From Limnephilus marmoratus (Eukaryota > Arthropoda > Insecta > Trichoptera > Limnephilidae), in contig OU862927.1 of assembly GCA_917880885.1 (NCBI GenBank), positions 22,971,450 through 23,035,449 on the forward strand: DNA of 64,000 nt. Reading direction: 5' to 3'. Below the pieces are notes generated by a model. That model made no database searches and had not been told where the DNA came from. It worked only from the letters and a program-made list of their open reading frames with translations. Made by a program: the position numbers and the translations under genes. This document shows positions 1 to 9,090 of this stretch, piece after piece. Within the stretch, counting starts at the first letter, position 1, and each line of letters starts with the position of its first letter.

Positions 1-200
1 ACCTTGCGGTACGCCAGAAGGCACAGTAAAAAAGCTAGACTTAGTTCCCTCAACTGATACGCACTGTAGTCTTCTATGCAGATATGAAGTTAGCCACCTA
101 AGTAAGTCACCATGGACTCCTAATTGGTGTAATTTTTTAATGAGGATAGAGTGGTTAACTTTATCGAAAGCTTTCGAGTAATCCGTGTATAATCCGAACT
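1..200 (-). pseudogene. Non-LTR retrotransposon RT fragment, continues off left edge
   Basis: Read on the minus strand this gives an open reverse transcriptase segment. RT motif A appears as YTDYSKAFDKVNHSIL, followed by a KKLHQLGV...RWLTSYL block, and it reaches the start of motif B (VPSGVPQG) at base 1. The order and wording are those of CR1/Jockey-superfamily LINEs, whose RT copies the element RNA at a nicked target. The copy begins abruptly near 200, so it is 5'-truncated, and the rest lies outside the window. No start codon is expected. Confidence in the RT call is high; the clade is inferred. Confidence 0.85.
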
Positions 201-204
201 TTTT

Positions 205-300
205 CCTTTAAAAGTTCTTTCACTAATAGAAAGCTACATCATTTGCGAGTAACATAGGCTGTGTATAATGGTAAGCTCTGGCGTTATGAAATTATTTATC
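205..300 (-). repeat. Dispersed retroelement-tail repeat
   Basis: The stretch with CTAATAGAAAGCTAC, GCGAGTAACATAG and GGTAAGCTCTGG is the reverse complement of sequence around 26,100-26,152 and 26,538-26,610. That other copy is interrupted by a MITE. It abuts the LINE fragment to the left. No coding content. Confidence 0.5.
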
Positions 301-444
301 ATACGTTTTCTGTCCCTAGCAAAATCGAGTTATTGAAAACGTCAGAAGTAAAGCAAACAAATTGTTGCCTTGGAAACGACGTTGTTTTTTTTAAAATTAG
401 GCTATTCACTCTAAAAAGAGTGCTTTGTTGGCGTCGTAGTTAAT

Positions 445-710
445 ACCAATCTTAAAAAAATGAATCGCCGAAATGTACGTATGCGCATAACTTCCGAACG
501 ACTGCACCAAATTGGATCATTTTTTTTTTGTACGTTATTTTGTAAAACTACTGTTGAGCTCTGGCAATAAAAGGTGCCACGCGAGCAGTTTGAAAACTGA
601 ATGTACCGAGAATGAATGTGTGGAATGCGAGAGGTGGGTTGTGGAGGGGAGGGGCAGGGGAGAGGGGGGAGGAGGGCTATGGCGCATGCGAAGCCGGGGG
701 CAAAAGCTAG
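445..710 (+). mobile_element. Non-autonomous Helitron-like element
   Basis: It starts around the ATGAATCGCCGAAATGTACG block shared with the copy at 60.4 kb and has a G-rich interior. It ends GCCGGGGGCAAAAG-CTAG followed by T. A short GC palindrome (GCGCATGC) lies just before the end, as expected of Helitron 3' hairpins followed by CTRR. Helitrons insert between A and T without target duplication. The 5' end is not sharply defined. Short ORFs inside follow the purine-rich composition and are not genes. Confidence 0.6.
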
Positions 711-711
711 T

Positions 712-1684
712 AAAATTATAAATGTATTAAAACATCTTACGTCCCTGTTTCCTACAGCGTCGTACATTTGCTTTCCTTCTTTTCATTTGGTTCAGATTTT
801 ATACTCGTAATTTACTTTTTCATTGCTGTAGTTTTACTGAATAATTTTTCTCTGTATTTCATTTAAAAATACTGTACTGTAGTACTGCACGTATTACGTA
901 TCAGCCATATACTGATTAAAATAATAAATGTTAATTTTTTTTTAATTTTTAGTATAATAAGGTTATTCCATAGGTCGTTGGCAGATATGTTAAATTTTCA
1001 AAAAAGATTTCCATTTCAAATAATATAATCATGCAGTAAAATAAATACATTTTACAGCCTCACAAGCCTCTAAAAGTGTACTAGTACATTCTACCATGTA
1101 CATATATTTTTAAAGAAATACACATAATACCGGGTTACGAATAACCCGACAATATTTGAATATATCCTACTACCACCACAGAAAGCGGAAAATGTTGCTT
1201 GTGTTGTGATGGAGGGCTTAGCCAGCCGAGGAATCGAATACATGACGCCCGGGTGGAAACCAAACGCGATGCCAACCCAGCCACAGACCGATAAATACTC
1301 AATACAAAAAAATAATCGAAGGTCTTTTTTAATGTGCCAAGAACTTATACTAACAAACTAACCCAAGATCACTTCCGTCAATTGTTCGGCGATTAGCGGA
1401 TAACACCCTATTGAGTGCCAAACGCCTATTAAATCTACGGATTATTTCTCCAGCCTCTAACCTCTAACGGATCGTAAAACTTAACTGTTTGGTGTTTGCT
1501 TCTGTAAACAAAAGGGTGTTCACCAAACATATTGAAATATAAGAGATGTGCTATCCGCAGTTTTTAACACCATCCGGTGTTAACCAATACCAGTGCACAC
1601 TAAATACTAGTTTTTTTTAATTTTTTTTTTTATTTAAGCGACTATATATCATCAACATCATTATCATCATCATTATCATCATTA
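712..1684. other. No gene seen; dispersed repeat and possible SINE head
   Basis: AT-rich. About 955-1060 matches 14,515-14,640 (shared words CATAGGTCGTTGGCAGAT and ATGCAGTAAAATAAAT), an unnamed dispersed repeat. About 1,190-1,290 read on the minus strand has TGGCTGGGTTGGCA and GTATTCGATTCCTC at tRNA A/B-box-like spacing, suggesting a decayed tRNA-derived SINE head. An ATC-rich microsatellite lies at 1,650-1,690. The remainder is unassigned. Confidence 0.4.
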
Positions 1685-1968
1685 TCATTACATAGTATAA
1701 AATGAAGTAGCTCAAAATGTATGTGCGCGTTAATCTTTTAAACTACGCAACGGATTTTCATACGGTTTTCACCAATAGATAGAGTGATTGTTTATATGTA
1801 TAATACATGTAAATTATATTAGAGAAAAGCCGAGAGAATTTAAAGAAAACATATTTTTGTGTGATTTAAAACGGCTGGCGGGCCGTACTATAGTCACTTT
1901 TGAAATTCGTTCTACGGAAGAAATTGGAAAATAGATGTCCTAGAGTAAGTAGGTATTTGATTTGAATT
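1685..1968 (+). mobile_element. Helitron-like element, 5' portion
   Basis: Begins TCATTACATAGTATAAAATG, the same start as the copy ending at 32,091 and nearly the same as the one ending at 21,720 (both minus). It shares the internal words ACTACGCAACGGATTTTCAT and CACCAATAGATAGAGTGATT. It also carries the longer-family interior ending GTCCTAGAGTAAGTAGGTAT, seen at 21.4 kb. The right side is cut by the inverted-repeat element starting at 1,970. Confidence 0.65.
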
Positions 1969-1969
1969 A

Positions 1970-2639
1970 TAGTCTGTCAAAATAGAGTAGAAAATATAAA
2001 AACTGGAACTACTAAATTTGTAGACTGGCAACACCAATTTAACTGTCAAATATTTCTTTGAAGTGCAATGACACTGAATGTGTAGAACACAGTAAACCAC
2101 ATTTTAAAAAAACATTTTTTCTTCATGACATAAATTTTATTAAAAGGTGATTAATAAAGCGATTTGCTTTAATTTAATTTAACATAAATTTGAATTTAAC
2201 AATAGATAGAAAGGAAGAATCACTAATGGTGAGTTTAGTTAGACTACTTTTAGATCTGAATGAGTTAAATATATTCGATCTAAAATTAGAGACATGATCT
2301 AAAGCCCGGGCAACAAGTACTTTATCTAGTATTAAATAAATGTTAGCAATTTCTAACCTGTGCTTTATATTTTATTACATTATAGTTATTCTTCATTATG
2401 TTAACACAAAATTGCAAAGGTATAATAATAATATACCTATATTCAATTCTAATTTTGAGATCGGCGGGTATCACTATACTGCAATGAAAAAATATTTTTT
2501 CCACTATTATGCCTTTTTATTTTTTTATGAAAATGTAGGTTACACAGCTTTACTTTAACACCATGAGTTATGTGTTTAGTATTGCCATTTGATCAACAGT
2601 GGCGCCCTCATATATTTTCTACTCTTTTTTGACAGACTA
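1970..2639. mobile_element. TA-flanked DNA element with about 30-bp TIRs
   Basis: Starts TAGTCTGTCAAAATAGAG and ends with the reverse complement of TAGTCTGTCAAAAAAGAG. The inverted match continues through GTAGAAAATATA. TA dinucleotides lie at both borders (1,968-1,969 and 2,640-2,641), the target duplication expected of Tc1/mariner-type MITEs. No transposase frame is seen inside, so it is non-autonomous. Confidence 0.65.
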
Positions 2640-2644
2640 TATTT

Positions 2645-2921
2645 TATTTGATGAAGTCGCTCAAAATGTATGTGCGCATAAATCTTTTAAACTACGCAAC
2701 GGATATTCATGCGGTTTTCACCAATAGATAGAGTGATTCAAGAGGAAGGTTTATGTGTATAAAAACATGCTTATTATAGTAGAGTGAAGTCGAGAAATTC
2801 AAATATTCAATTCAGGCAGCGGGCAGCGGGCAGCTGGCAAGCGGGTGGCGTGGATTTGATAAAGGTTGGGTAATGGCGTTGTGTTTCGTTAGCCACAGCA
2901 ACGTGTGGCCGGGTCTGCTAG
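2645..2921 (+). mobile_element. Non-autonomous Helitron-like element, short form
   Basis: Begins inside the TGAAGTCGCTCAAAATGTAT block and runs to GGCCGGGTCTG-CTAG with T after it. The terminal hairpin GCCACA-GCAAC-GTGTGGC lies about 10 bp before the CTAG end, a textbook Helitron 3' end. It is closely related to the 280-bp copy at 31.8 kb. The extreme 5' end (TC) seems lost against the preceding element. Confidence 0.7.
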
Positions 2922-2922
2922 T

Positions 2923-3190
2923 GTTAAATAATTCTATAAGTATACAAAATATAATGGTTATGTTACGTAAAGATATTGTATTTCTTAGTTCTCCTCACTA
3001 GGTGTTCCTGTGCCGAGGCGGACTAAAATTGTTTTTTTATAATTTATTTGTCTTCATGTCGTTTTTAGTGTCTTCATTAGAGTGTTTTCGTTGACCTCTT
3101 TCAGCCACGTTTTTATTCTTAATTTGTACTCGTTAAATTTGTGCAAACTAAATAAACGAATTCTTTTCGTATTGAAACTATATTGTTAAC
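2923..3190. other. No gene seen
   Basis: AT-rich spacer between the Helitron end and the LINE-tailed short element. GAACGAATTCTTTTCGTATT-like words near 3,155 recur near 3,790 and 3,860, so a low-copy local repeat is present. No coding frame or RNA recognised. Confidence 0.3.
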
Positions 3191-3194
3191 CAAT

Positions 3195-3545
3195 ACTTTT
3201 TTTCTTACATTAGCTCCACACAGGAGGCCCTGAGGAAAATAATTTCCTTCAGGGCCTATGTCATCTTAGGGGATGCTGTGTGGAGGGTCTTTTTAAGGAA
3301 GAAAGGATAGGATTCCTGAGAAGGAAAAAGGTATAAGGGGTGGGTAGGAATCTGGGGGTTAGTATGTGTAGGAGTGACGGACGAATGAATCCATCCATCC
3401 AACTGCGGTGTAAGGCTATGGGTCGAGAGAGTCCGGCTGAAAAGGTCAAAAGGCCCGCTTCACCCAGTCTCTCTCGATCCGGCCCGCCACGCAACAGATG
3501 GGACGCCAATTCCTGGACAAACCTTACCCATTGTACTACTGCACA
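3195..3545 (-). mobile_element. Short LINE-tailed retroelement (SINE-like)
   Basis: On the minus strand it ends in GGCCCTGAAGG-AAATTATT-TTCCTCAGGGCC, a strong hairpin, then TGTGTGGAGCTAATGTAAG and an A-rich tail. The same tail ends the LINE coding fragment at 44.9-45.6 kb. Upstream are the family blocks CTCCACACAGCATCCCC and GGCCGGATCGAGAGAGACTG. No RT is encoded, so it is probably mobilised by that LINE. About ten related copies lie in this window. Confidence 0.7.
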
Positions 3546-3562
3546 CCTTCAAACAATTAACT

Positions 3563-3782
3563 AAAGATGGGTTTTTTTTTAAATTGATGATTTCATCAAA
3601 TATTTTAAGTTAATTTTCACGTTCTATGAAAGTTCTATTCAAGTTCTGTGATTATTTCAGTTTCATGCAGCAACTGACTGTAATGGTATAATAACATAAC
3701 TTGAATAGAACCTCCACAGAACGTGGAAATTAACTTCAAATATTTAATGATTTTATCAAATTTTTTGAAACAACCCATCCTA
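3563..3782. mobile_element. Foldback MITE (AGATGGGTTT family)
   Basis: Nearly all of it forms two complementary arms. The left arm contains CATCAAATATTTTAAGTTAA and TCACGTTCTATG; the right arm contains ACGTGGAAATTAACTTCAAA. The ends read AGATGGGTT and its complement AACCCATCCT. A second copy at 24,591-25,026 is interrupted, and half a copy lies near 25,980-26,060. Confidence 0.6.
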
Positions 3783-4255
3783 AATGATCGAATTCTTTCC
3801 GTATTCATACTATATTGTTAACCAATACAACTACACACCATAAAAAAATATACTAACTGAACGATTTTTTTCCGTATTCAAACTATTCACATTAGGTAAT
3901 AGTCCGCCAACAGTCGGGTGGCTATCATTATCTATTGTATTTCAATATCTTTGGTGTCAACTGTAAACGATTATGACGGTGAATCCATCAGTTAAGCAAT
4001 TTCCTTGACAAGACTACTGCGTCATAGTCGGAAATTTGGACGTAAAGTTGTGAAAGGTGGGAATTAGAAGTGTTGATATCAAATAAAGTTCGCGTCGTCA
4101 CACCTGCGGTCACTTTTACCAATTTGTCTGTGCAGGTGACCATAGGAAGAACTAAAGAAAAAACTGGGTTATATTTTCCAAACGCAAACAGTAAGTCTAA
4201 TAATTTGTTGTTTTAGAAGATATCGAAAAACTAATTTTTCTGTTCTTATTTACTA
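3783..4255. other. No gene seen
   Basis: Unassigned AT-rich sequence with short local repeats of CGATTTTTTTCCGTATTCA and AACCAATAC words. No frame with recognisable protein similarity on either strand. Confidence 0.3.
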
Positions 4256-4410
4256 CAAGCTGACCCGGCCACGCGTTGCTGTGGCTAATAAAATACAACG
4301 TCATCTACTGGATGGTTATCCAACCTTTATAACCACCGCCGTATTTGAGTTTATTGCGAAGAGACAGACAGATGCCGCGGAGGACTTTAATTTATAATAC
4401 GTAGAGATGG
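4256..4410 (-). mobile_element. Helitron-like 3' terminal fragment
   Basis: The left edge AGCTGACCCGGCCACGCG is the inverted form of the Helitron 3' end, with hairpin GCCAC-AGCAACG-CGTGGC. It ends about 4,410 with GGACTTTAATTTATAATACG, which recurs near 4,968-4,990. The terminal CTAG is degenerate (AAGCT). Confidence 0.5.
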
Positions 4411-4650
4411 TGTGAAAGATTATAATAATGTGCATGAAATGCTTGGGGTAACTAACGTATTTAAGGTAATAAGGATTAATACTGTATCCGTCTAAATAAC
4501 TTTTCAATTACCGCAATGTAGGTTACCATTTTTTTAGAAGATAGAATGGGTATAGTAAGCTATCTGTAAAAGATAGATATATGCCTTCGCGGACTTTTTT
4601 GTAGATCTATAAGAGGAATATCCCACCATGCATTGTTCTGTTATATCCCA

Positions 4651-5005
4651 AAAGGATTAGGCAGCGTTTTCGAAGAAAGCTACCAGGCGGCTTGACTTTT
4701 TCCGACACTTCTAACAATTATCGTTATGTTTCAACCAATTTACACAAATCCGCAGGTTGCGGTTTTCACCAATAGATAGAGTGTTTCGTGAGGAAGGTTT
4801 AGGTATATAATTTGTCAAGGATTTGTGTAAATTGGTTGAAACATAACGATAATTGTTAGAAGTGTCGGAAAAAGTCAAGCCGCCTGGTAGCTTTCTTCGA
4901 AAACGCTGCCTAATCCTTTCAGTAGTTTTCGAGCTTATCGCGATCAGACAGACAGACAGACGACGCGGGGGACTTTAATTTATAATATGTAGAGATAGAG
5001 ATGTA
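4651..5005. repeat. Inverted repeat with Helitron-like spacer and end
   Basis: Arms of about 104 bp, 4,651-4,757 and 4,812-4,919, are near-perfect complements, for example AGGCGGCTTGACTTTTTCCG against CGGAAAAAGTCAAGCCGCCT. The loop carries the Helitron-family phrase CACCAATAGATAGAGTG. After the right arm come CAGACAGACAGACA repeats and the GGACTTTAATTTATAATATG end. This looks like an inverted duplication inside a Helitron-like copy. Confidence 0.6.
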
Positions 5006-5324
5006 GAGATTTAAATTTAATACATTTAAGTACATCAAAATATAAAATTAGGAGAAGACCTCATTCAAAATATCCCGTGATATAGTCCATTGTTTTAAAA
5101 ATTGCCTTAACTTCTTGTAACTATGGAGAAAAATAAGTAGCTCCGTCCATCAGCTTGGTTCCTGGTGAGATTTAAAATGTACCTGGATTAAGTGAATTAA
5201 AAAAGTAAAAATTGTTTATTTTATGAGTATAAGAAGTAAAAATGAAAATGTGAAAATGTTCCTAAAATTATTTTAGAACCATTGTGTAATAAATAAAATA
5301 AAATAAGTAAATTACTACAATCAT

Positions 5325-5645
5325 TCTCCGGCTAAAAATCGAAAGATGTTCGAGGGAAAGGCTTTCGTCTAAAGACCCGGAGGTCACGGGTTCAAATCAC
5401 GGTGTGCGCAAGAAAATTTTATTTGATTGGTTTGTGTTATCTCACAATTTAATCATTTAAAATAATAAAAGGTATATTTGCCTTCCAGAGTGGAAGATAC
5501 GTCCTGTTATAAGACCACCAATAAGACCACCTTGCTATTACCTTCAGCGTCACAACATACCCCAATTGAGAATGCCATAGTCTCACTGGCTCCAGGCGGT
5601 TTATAGCAGTTAGGTCTCATGTGCGATGTTAAAAAAAATAATAAA
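5325..5645 (+). mobile_element. tRNA-headed SINE
   Basis: The head carries an A-box-like segment and a clear B box (GGGTTCAAATCAC) near 5,389-5,401, so it would use an internal RNA polymerase III promoter. The body blocks AAGGTATATTTGCC, CCAATTGAGAATGCCATAGT and CTCACTGGCTCCAGGCGGTT recur in the copies at 10.5, 27.9, 33.8 and 48.1 kb. It ends in an A-rich tail. The body differs from the LINE-tailed family. Confidence 0.7.
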
Positions 5646-5785
5646 GTCGATAACTGAATACACGAAGCAGCGTAAATCTTACGATGTTCTGAAATTTTAA
5701 ACATTTAATTTTTAATTATTATTTTTAATTGATAAACTAAGGTTTAAGACAAGATTTTTTATGCATAGCACAAAGGGTAACAAAT

Positions 5786-6015
5786 ATTATAAGAAATAAT
5801 TATTAGCCTGAAACACTCATCTACATTGAAAAAATCTTCCGAGAAAAGATACATGCCGCCAACGGGACTTGTTAAGCCGACATGGCTCAGTTGCAGAGCA
5901 CCTGACCGGCAATCAGAAGGACACGGGTTCAAGTCCCGTTGGCGGCTTGCATCTTTTCTCGGAAGATTTTTTCAATGTAGATGAGTGTTTCAGGCTAATA
6001 ATTATTGCTTATAAT
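5786..6015 (+). mobile_element. Foldback element with a tRNA-like sequence at its loop
   Basis: Two long arms (about 5,786-5,874 and 5,930-6,015) are complementary through TAATTATTAGCCTGAAACAC, CATCTACATTGAAAAAATCT and GCCGCCAACGGGACTT. The right arm contains the 3' part of a tRNA-like sequence, so the hairpin loop exposes the rest of it. No protein frame is supported. Confidence 0.75.
5876..5946 (+). other. tRNA-like sequence (probably not a functional tRNA)
   Basis: 71 nt folding as a cloverleaf: acceptor GCCGACA/TGGCGGC (one mismatch), D arm GCTC...GAGC, anticodon stem CCTGA/TCAGA with one mismatch, loop CCGGCAA, and T arm CGGG-TTCAAGT-CCCG. Position 33 is C instead of the near-universal U and the anticodon would be GGC. 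It is embedded in a foldback element, so a tRNA-derived repeat is more likely than a host gene. Confidence 0.6.
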
Positions 6016-6630
6016 AATTTAATTTTTAGTTCATTGCAATTTTTCAGTTTCCAAAGTCATTTCAATAATAACGCAAGGAGCTTTAAAACATCTATTTCAA
6101 AGTTTTAAAGAAAAAGATAATTATATGCCTTATTGTTTTCAAAACTTCGCTGTACTTCAAAAGAATAATATGTTTTGAGAGGGCTGAAAACTCTAGTACC
6201 GTCTGGTAACTTGTATAATCTACCCACTAAATAAATGCATAAGAAAACATAGTAATCCCACGAGAAAGAGTGTTGGCTTTACTTTAATACTTAATAAAGC
6301 TAATTTGTAGTTCTAAAAACAGCGTTGAAATTCTTTAAACTATGTGGAATGCCTTTTCTCAATGAGTAGATAACACTAGAGGCAGCCGCAAAACACTGCG
6401 AAACGTTGCAAGTACGTTTTTACACATCTCTTGTATTTAAATTCCGAGAGCCTTAAGTTCGGGAACTAAAGTTTGTATGTAAATTGGTGAGACTTAACAC
6501 GTAGCGGGAATTCGCCAACGAGCGCAGTCTTTGTGACCACTGTTCAAACAGCCATATGTACCGAACTACAGGGAGTTCATAAAACAAATTTTACCTTTCA
6601 ATTATTAAAAAAAAAAATTTAATGCTTTTT
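6016..6630. other. No gene seen
   Basis: AT-rich with no recognised coding or RNA feature and no clear repeat shared with the rest of the window. Confidence 0.3.
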
Positions 6631-6632
6631 GG

Positions 6633-6778
6633 TTTAAAACCACGAAATTTATTAATTTATGAACCGACCGGTTTCGCTTTACTTAAGCATATTCAGTATT
6701 AATTTGTACCCTGAAGATGCTTAAGTAAAGCGAAACCGGTCGGTTCATAAATTAATAAATTTTGTGATTTTAAACAAA
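6633..6778. mobile_element. Penelope-like element terminal palindrome
   Basis: Inverted arms (6,633-6,696 and 6,711-6,778) share GGTTCATAAATTAATAAATT and its complement. Each holds a hammerhead-ribozyme region facing away from the centre. The 3' sequence is of the type that ends PLEs at 19.7, 25.9 and 30.5 kb. No RT or GIY-YIG is left at this site. Confidence 0.6.
6708..6746 (+). ncRNA. Hammerhead ribozyme motif (PLE type)
   Basis: Core CTGAAGA, stem II GCTT/AAGC, then GAAA-CCGGTC with predicted cleavage after C6741. Short stem I pairs CC/GG. Stem III is the minimal self-complementary ACCGGU, which in PLE hammerheads is thought to need dimer pairing. The opposite-strand copy at 6,666-6,696 has CTGAATA in place of CTGAAGA and is probably inactive. 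Confidence 0.65.
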
Positions 6779-6969
6779 AAAGTTGTTTATTTTATTAAAT
6801 ATGTCAAACCACAAAGTGATTGCTTTCTACAATAATATTGTTTTATCTCTCTTAATTTAAGCCCATCCGCTCATTGGGCAACTGAATAAAAACCAGTTGG
6901 CAACTTAATCGCTATCCACAGGAAAGCAACTTGCGAATTTCATTGGCGGTCCACACAAAAGCAACGGTT

Positions 6970-7215
6970 CCGCCAAAATATCCTATGGTAAAAAAAATTC
7001 CCCCAACAAAATATCTACTAAAACCTAACCAAACAGAAAAATGGTACAAAAATAATACAGACATCTTGTAAAGACAATAAATTATTATCTGTATTATTTT
7101 TGTCCCATTTTTCGTTAGGTTAGGTTAGGTTAAGTTTTAATAGATATTTAGTTGGGGGATGTTTTGTCCGTAGGGTATATTATCGGAGGATACTTTGTCG
7201 GAGATATTTTGTCGC
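6970..7215. mobile_element. Foldback element with GACAAAATAT-type ends and TTAGG-like run
   Basis: Left CCCCCAACAAAATATCTACT pairs with right TAGATATTTAGTTGGGGG, and ATAATACAGA pairs across a short centre. TTAGGTTAGGTTAGGTTAAG lies on the right inner side at 7,113-7,132. Outside it, GTCGGAG/GTCGCCGGATG words repeat at 10-20 bp spacing. The elements at 9.6 and 40.9 kb have the same architecture. Confidence 0.55.
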
Positions 7216-7865
7216 CGGATGAAAACGCGCATTACCGAGGCAACTTGTAAAAACTACTCGCAGTGCTGGTCGCACGGACGGCGCATTTCATTTGCCATGT
7301 TGCCATGGTTGCGCCTCACGAACTGTCACGAGTAATTTGCGAAATATCAGAGCAGGAAAATATCGACTTTGTTCAGGAGGTGGATAAATTATTAATATAT
7401 ATTAAGTTGATAATTGATAAATTGTTAACAAATTATATTTTTATTAAACAAGCTGATATAATTACTGAAATCGTACAGTTCAGTTGGCCGTGAATTGAAT
7501 TGCCAATCATTTTTCAGTTTTTCCATGAGTGAATGCCCTTAGATTTAAATTACCTGCCTACATTCAAGATAAGCATTATTTACTTGTGTTAAAAGATGAA
7601 TAAGTCCATAACCCGCTGTGATAATCGAACTCGGCTAATCCGACTGCTAGTCTAGAGTCAAGTGTCAAACACAATAAGTTATTAAAATTTTTCGTACCAA
7701 CACCCAAAGACGTTATATACTGTAGACGCGGGTTAGAAATCTCAAAGTGGGAAGCCAAAAGCAAAGCAATTGCACTGGTCTCGATTTCCAGTACTTTAGT
7801 ACTAAACTGTCATTCCTCGAGTAAGGTCGTGTCTTACCAGTAGTAAAATTGCATTTAAAAAGCGC
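7216..7865. other. No gene seen
   Basis: Unassigned sequence. Short open frames occur (for example 7,263-7,493 plus) but show no motif that I recognise. Confidence 0.25.
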
Positions 7866-7869
7866 CAAA

Positions 7870-7968
7870 ATGCCCTCTTGTGTGATGAGAAAATGTTTCC
7901 ATTACACGGCAAACAGTAGTAAAAGTGAAGAAATAACATTTCATTTATGTGTACACAAAAATTACTGA
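7870..7968 (+). pseudogene. THAP zinc-finger N-terminal fragment (tentative)
   Basis: A 32-codon frame opens MPSCVMRKCF and continues to EEITFHL before a stop. The start (MPxC, second Cys five residues on, then a phenylalanine-histidine pair about 20 residues later) is the usual beginning of a THAP C2CH DNA-binding domain. That domain is found in P-element-type transposases and host factors. The FPKD block that normally follows FH is missing and no downstream THAP half is visible. It may be a first exon, a TE remnant or chance. Confidence 0.4.
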
Positions 7969-8070
7969 TTATTATCGATAATTATAAGCAATACAATTAA
8001 TTTTCATTTTCACCGTTCGACAATTTTGTGCGTCATTAGAGAAAAAAACACATTCTTTGATTGTCTTATA

Positions 8071-8166
8071 CACTGAGGCCAACTTCTAACTTCAAACTTT
8101 CGGACGATTGTGTAGAAGGATACTTGTGCGTTGGAAGTTCAAGTTGGAAGTTTGGCTTCGGTGTGA
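8071..8166. mobile_element. Small MITE
   Basis: Ends CACTGAGGCCAACTTCTAAC and the complement of CACACCGAAGCCAAACTTCC form imperfect terminal inverted repeats around a 96-bp sequence. No coding capacity. The target duplication is unclear. Confidence 0.4.
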
Positions 8167-8580
8167 AAGTAGCGTATATCTTTTTAATACATGAATAACT
8201 TTTGAATTAATAAATTACTGAAAACCGCTGAAAACAAAAGAGTGTTGCTTAATTGCCACATTATTTTGCGAGTATGTGAGACTATGGCGAGTCTATTTAT
8301 ATAACGTCATTGCTAACACCACAAAAGACCGCCATTAAGGCCCGGCGCAAATTACGGCCGGTCCACGCACAGTTCTCGCACAGCACACGCGTGGTTATTT
8401 TGTAGAACATGGTTTCTGTCGGAGAGGCGCATATTAAACACATTCCACGGCCAGCCCAGTCCCAAGCTTCGTCGCGCGTGGGCGTGTTGTGCTTTCGACA
8501 CAGTTTCGTGGATCGTGGGTCCCTTGTTTTGTCTGTGTGAACAATGTTTTTGTTACTAGAACATGGAAAAATGAATTGAA

Positions 8581-8733
8581 ATGGTTAGAGGATTTCTTGT
8601 GTTATATGATTCAACTCATGAAGATTACATTAGAGCAAAACTGAAGGATGATTTGTTCGAGAAGATAGCCAAAGAATTAAATTACATTATATATAGTATA
8701 ATGAAGAAATTGATTTCAGTATATAATAAATAG
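8581..8733 (+). pseudogene. MADF-domain fragment of a Harbinger-like element
   Basis: A 50-codon frame contains VLYDSTHEDYIRAKLKDDLF followed by EKIAKELN. This matches the central MADF pattern (LYD, then Y, then xxIAxEL), a Myb/SANT-related DNA-binding domain. The N-terminal helix is missing and the frame ends soon after, so it is a fragment. In the Harbinger superfamily such a protein acts with the nuclease in DNA binding. Identification rests on pattern only. Confidence 0.5.
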
Positions 8734-8769
8734 TAAATTATACTGATATCACACAATCCGTATATTTAT

Positions 8770-9090
8770 ATTTGGGAGGCGGAAAACTCTATTGGATAAC
8801 CAACACCTCTGCCATAGGTCACCCCAAGTGGTTCGCTACGTTTGGTGATTTAGCAAGGGTGCCCGGGTTCATAGAGTGAGGTTTATCTAGGTCTTGGAGG
8901 CGGATGACCGGGACACACTGAACCCCAGATTCCTACCCACTCCTTAAGCCCTTTTCCTTACCAGAACTCTCCTCTTCTTCCTTTCCTTAAAAAAACCCTC
9001 CATACAGCATCACGAAAGATGTCATAGACCCTGAGGGAAATTATTTTTTCCCAAGGCCTCTAGTGTGAAGGCAAAGTAAAAAAAAAATCT
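8770..9090 (+). mobile_element. Short LINE-tailed retroelement (SINE-like)
   Basis: Plus-orientation copy. It starts GGGAGGCGGAAAACTCTATT, carries the family blocks CACCCCAAGTGGTTCGCTAC and GTGCCCGGGTTCATAG, then CCTCCATACAGCATC. It ends with a CCCTGAGGG...CCCAAGGCC hairpin and a poly(A) run. It lacks the CGGCCCGCC block seen in the 20.2-kb copy and is inserted in the Harbinger-like element. Confidence 0.7.

Noticed and set aside
5876..5946. Functional tRNA gene
   Set aside because: Position 33 is C, stems have mismatches, and the sequence is part of a hairpin repeat. Kept as tRNA-like only.
7113..7132. Telomeric TTAGG repeats
   Set aside because: Only three to four units, embedded in a foldback element; not a telomere.
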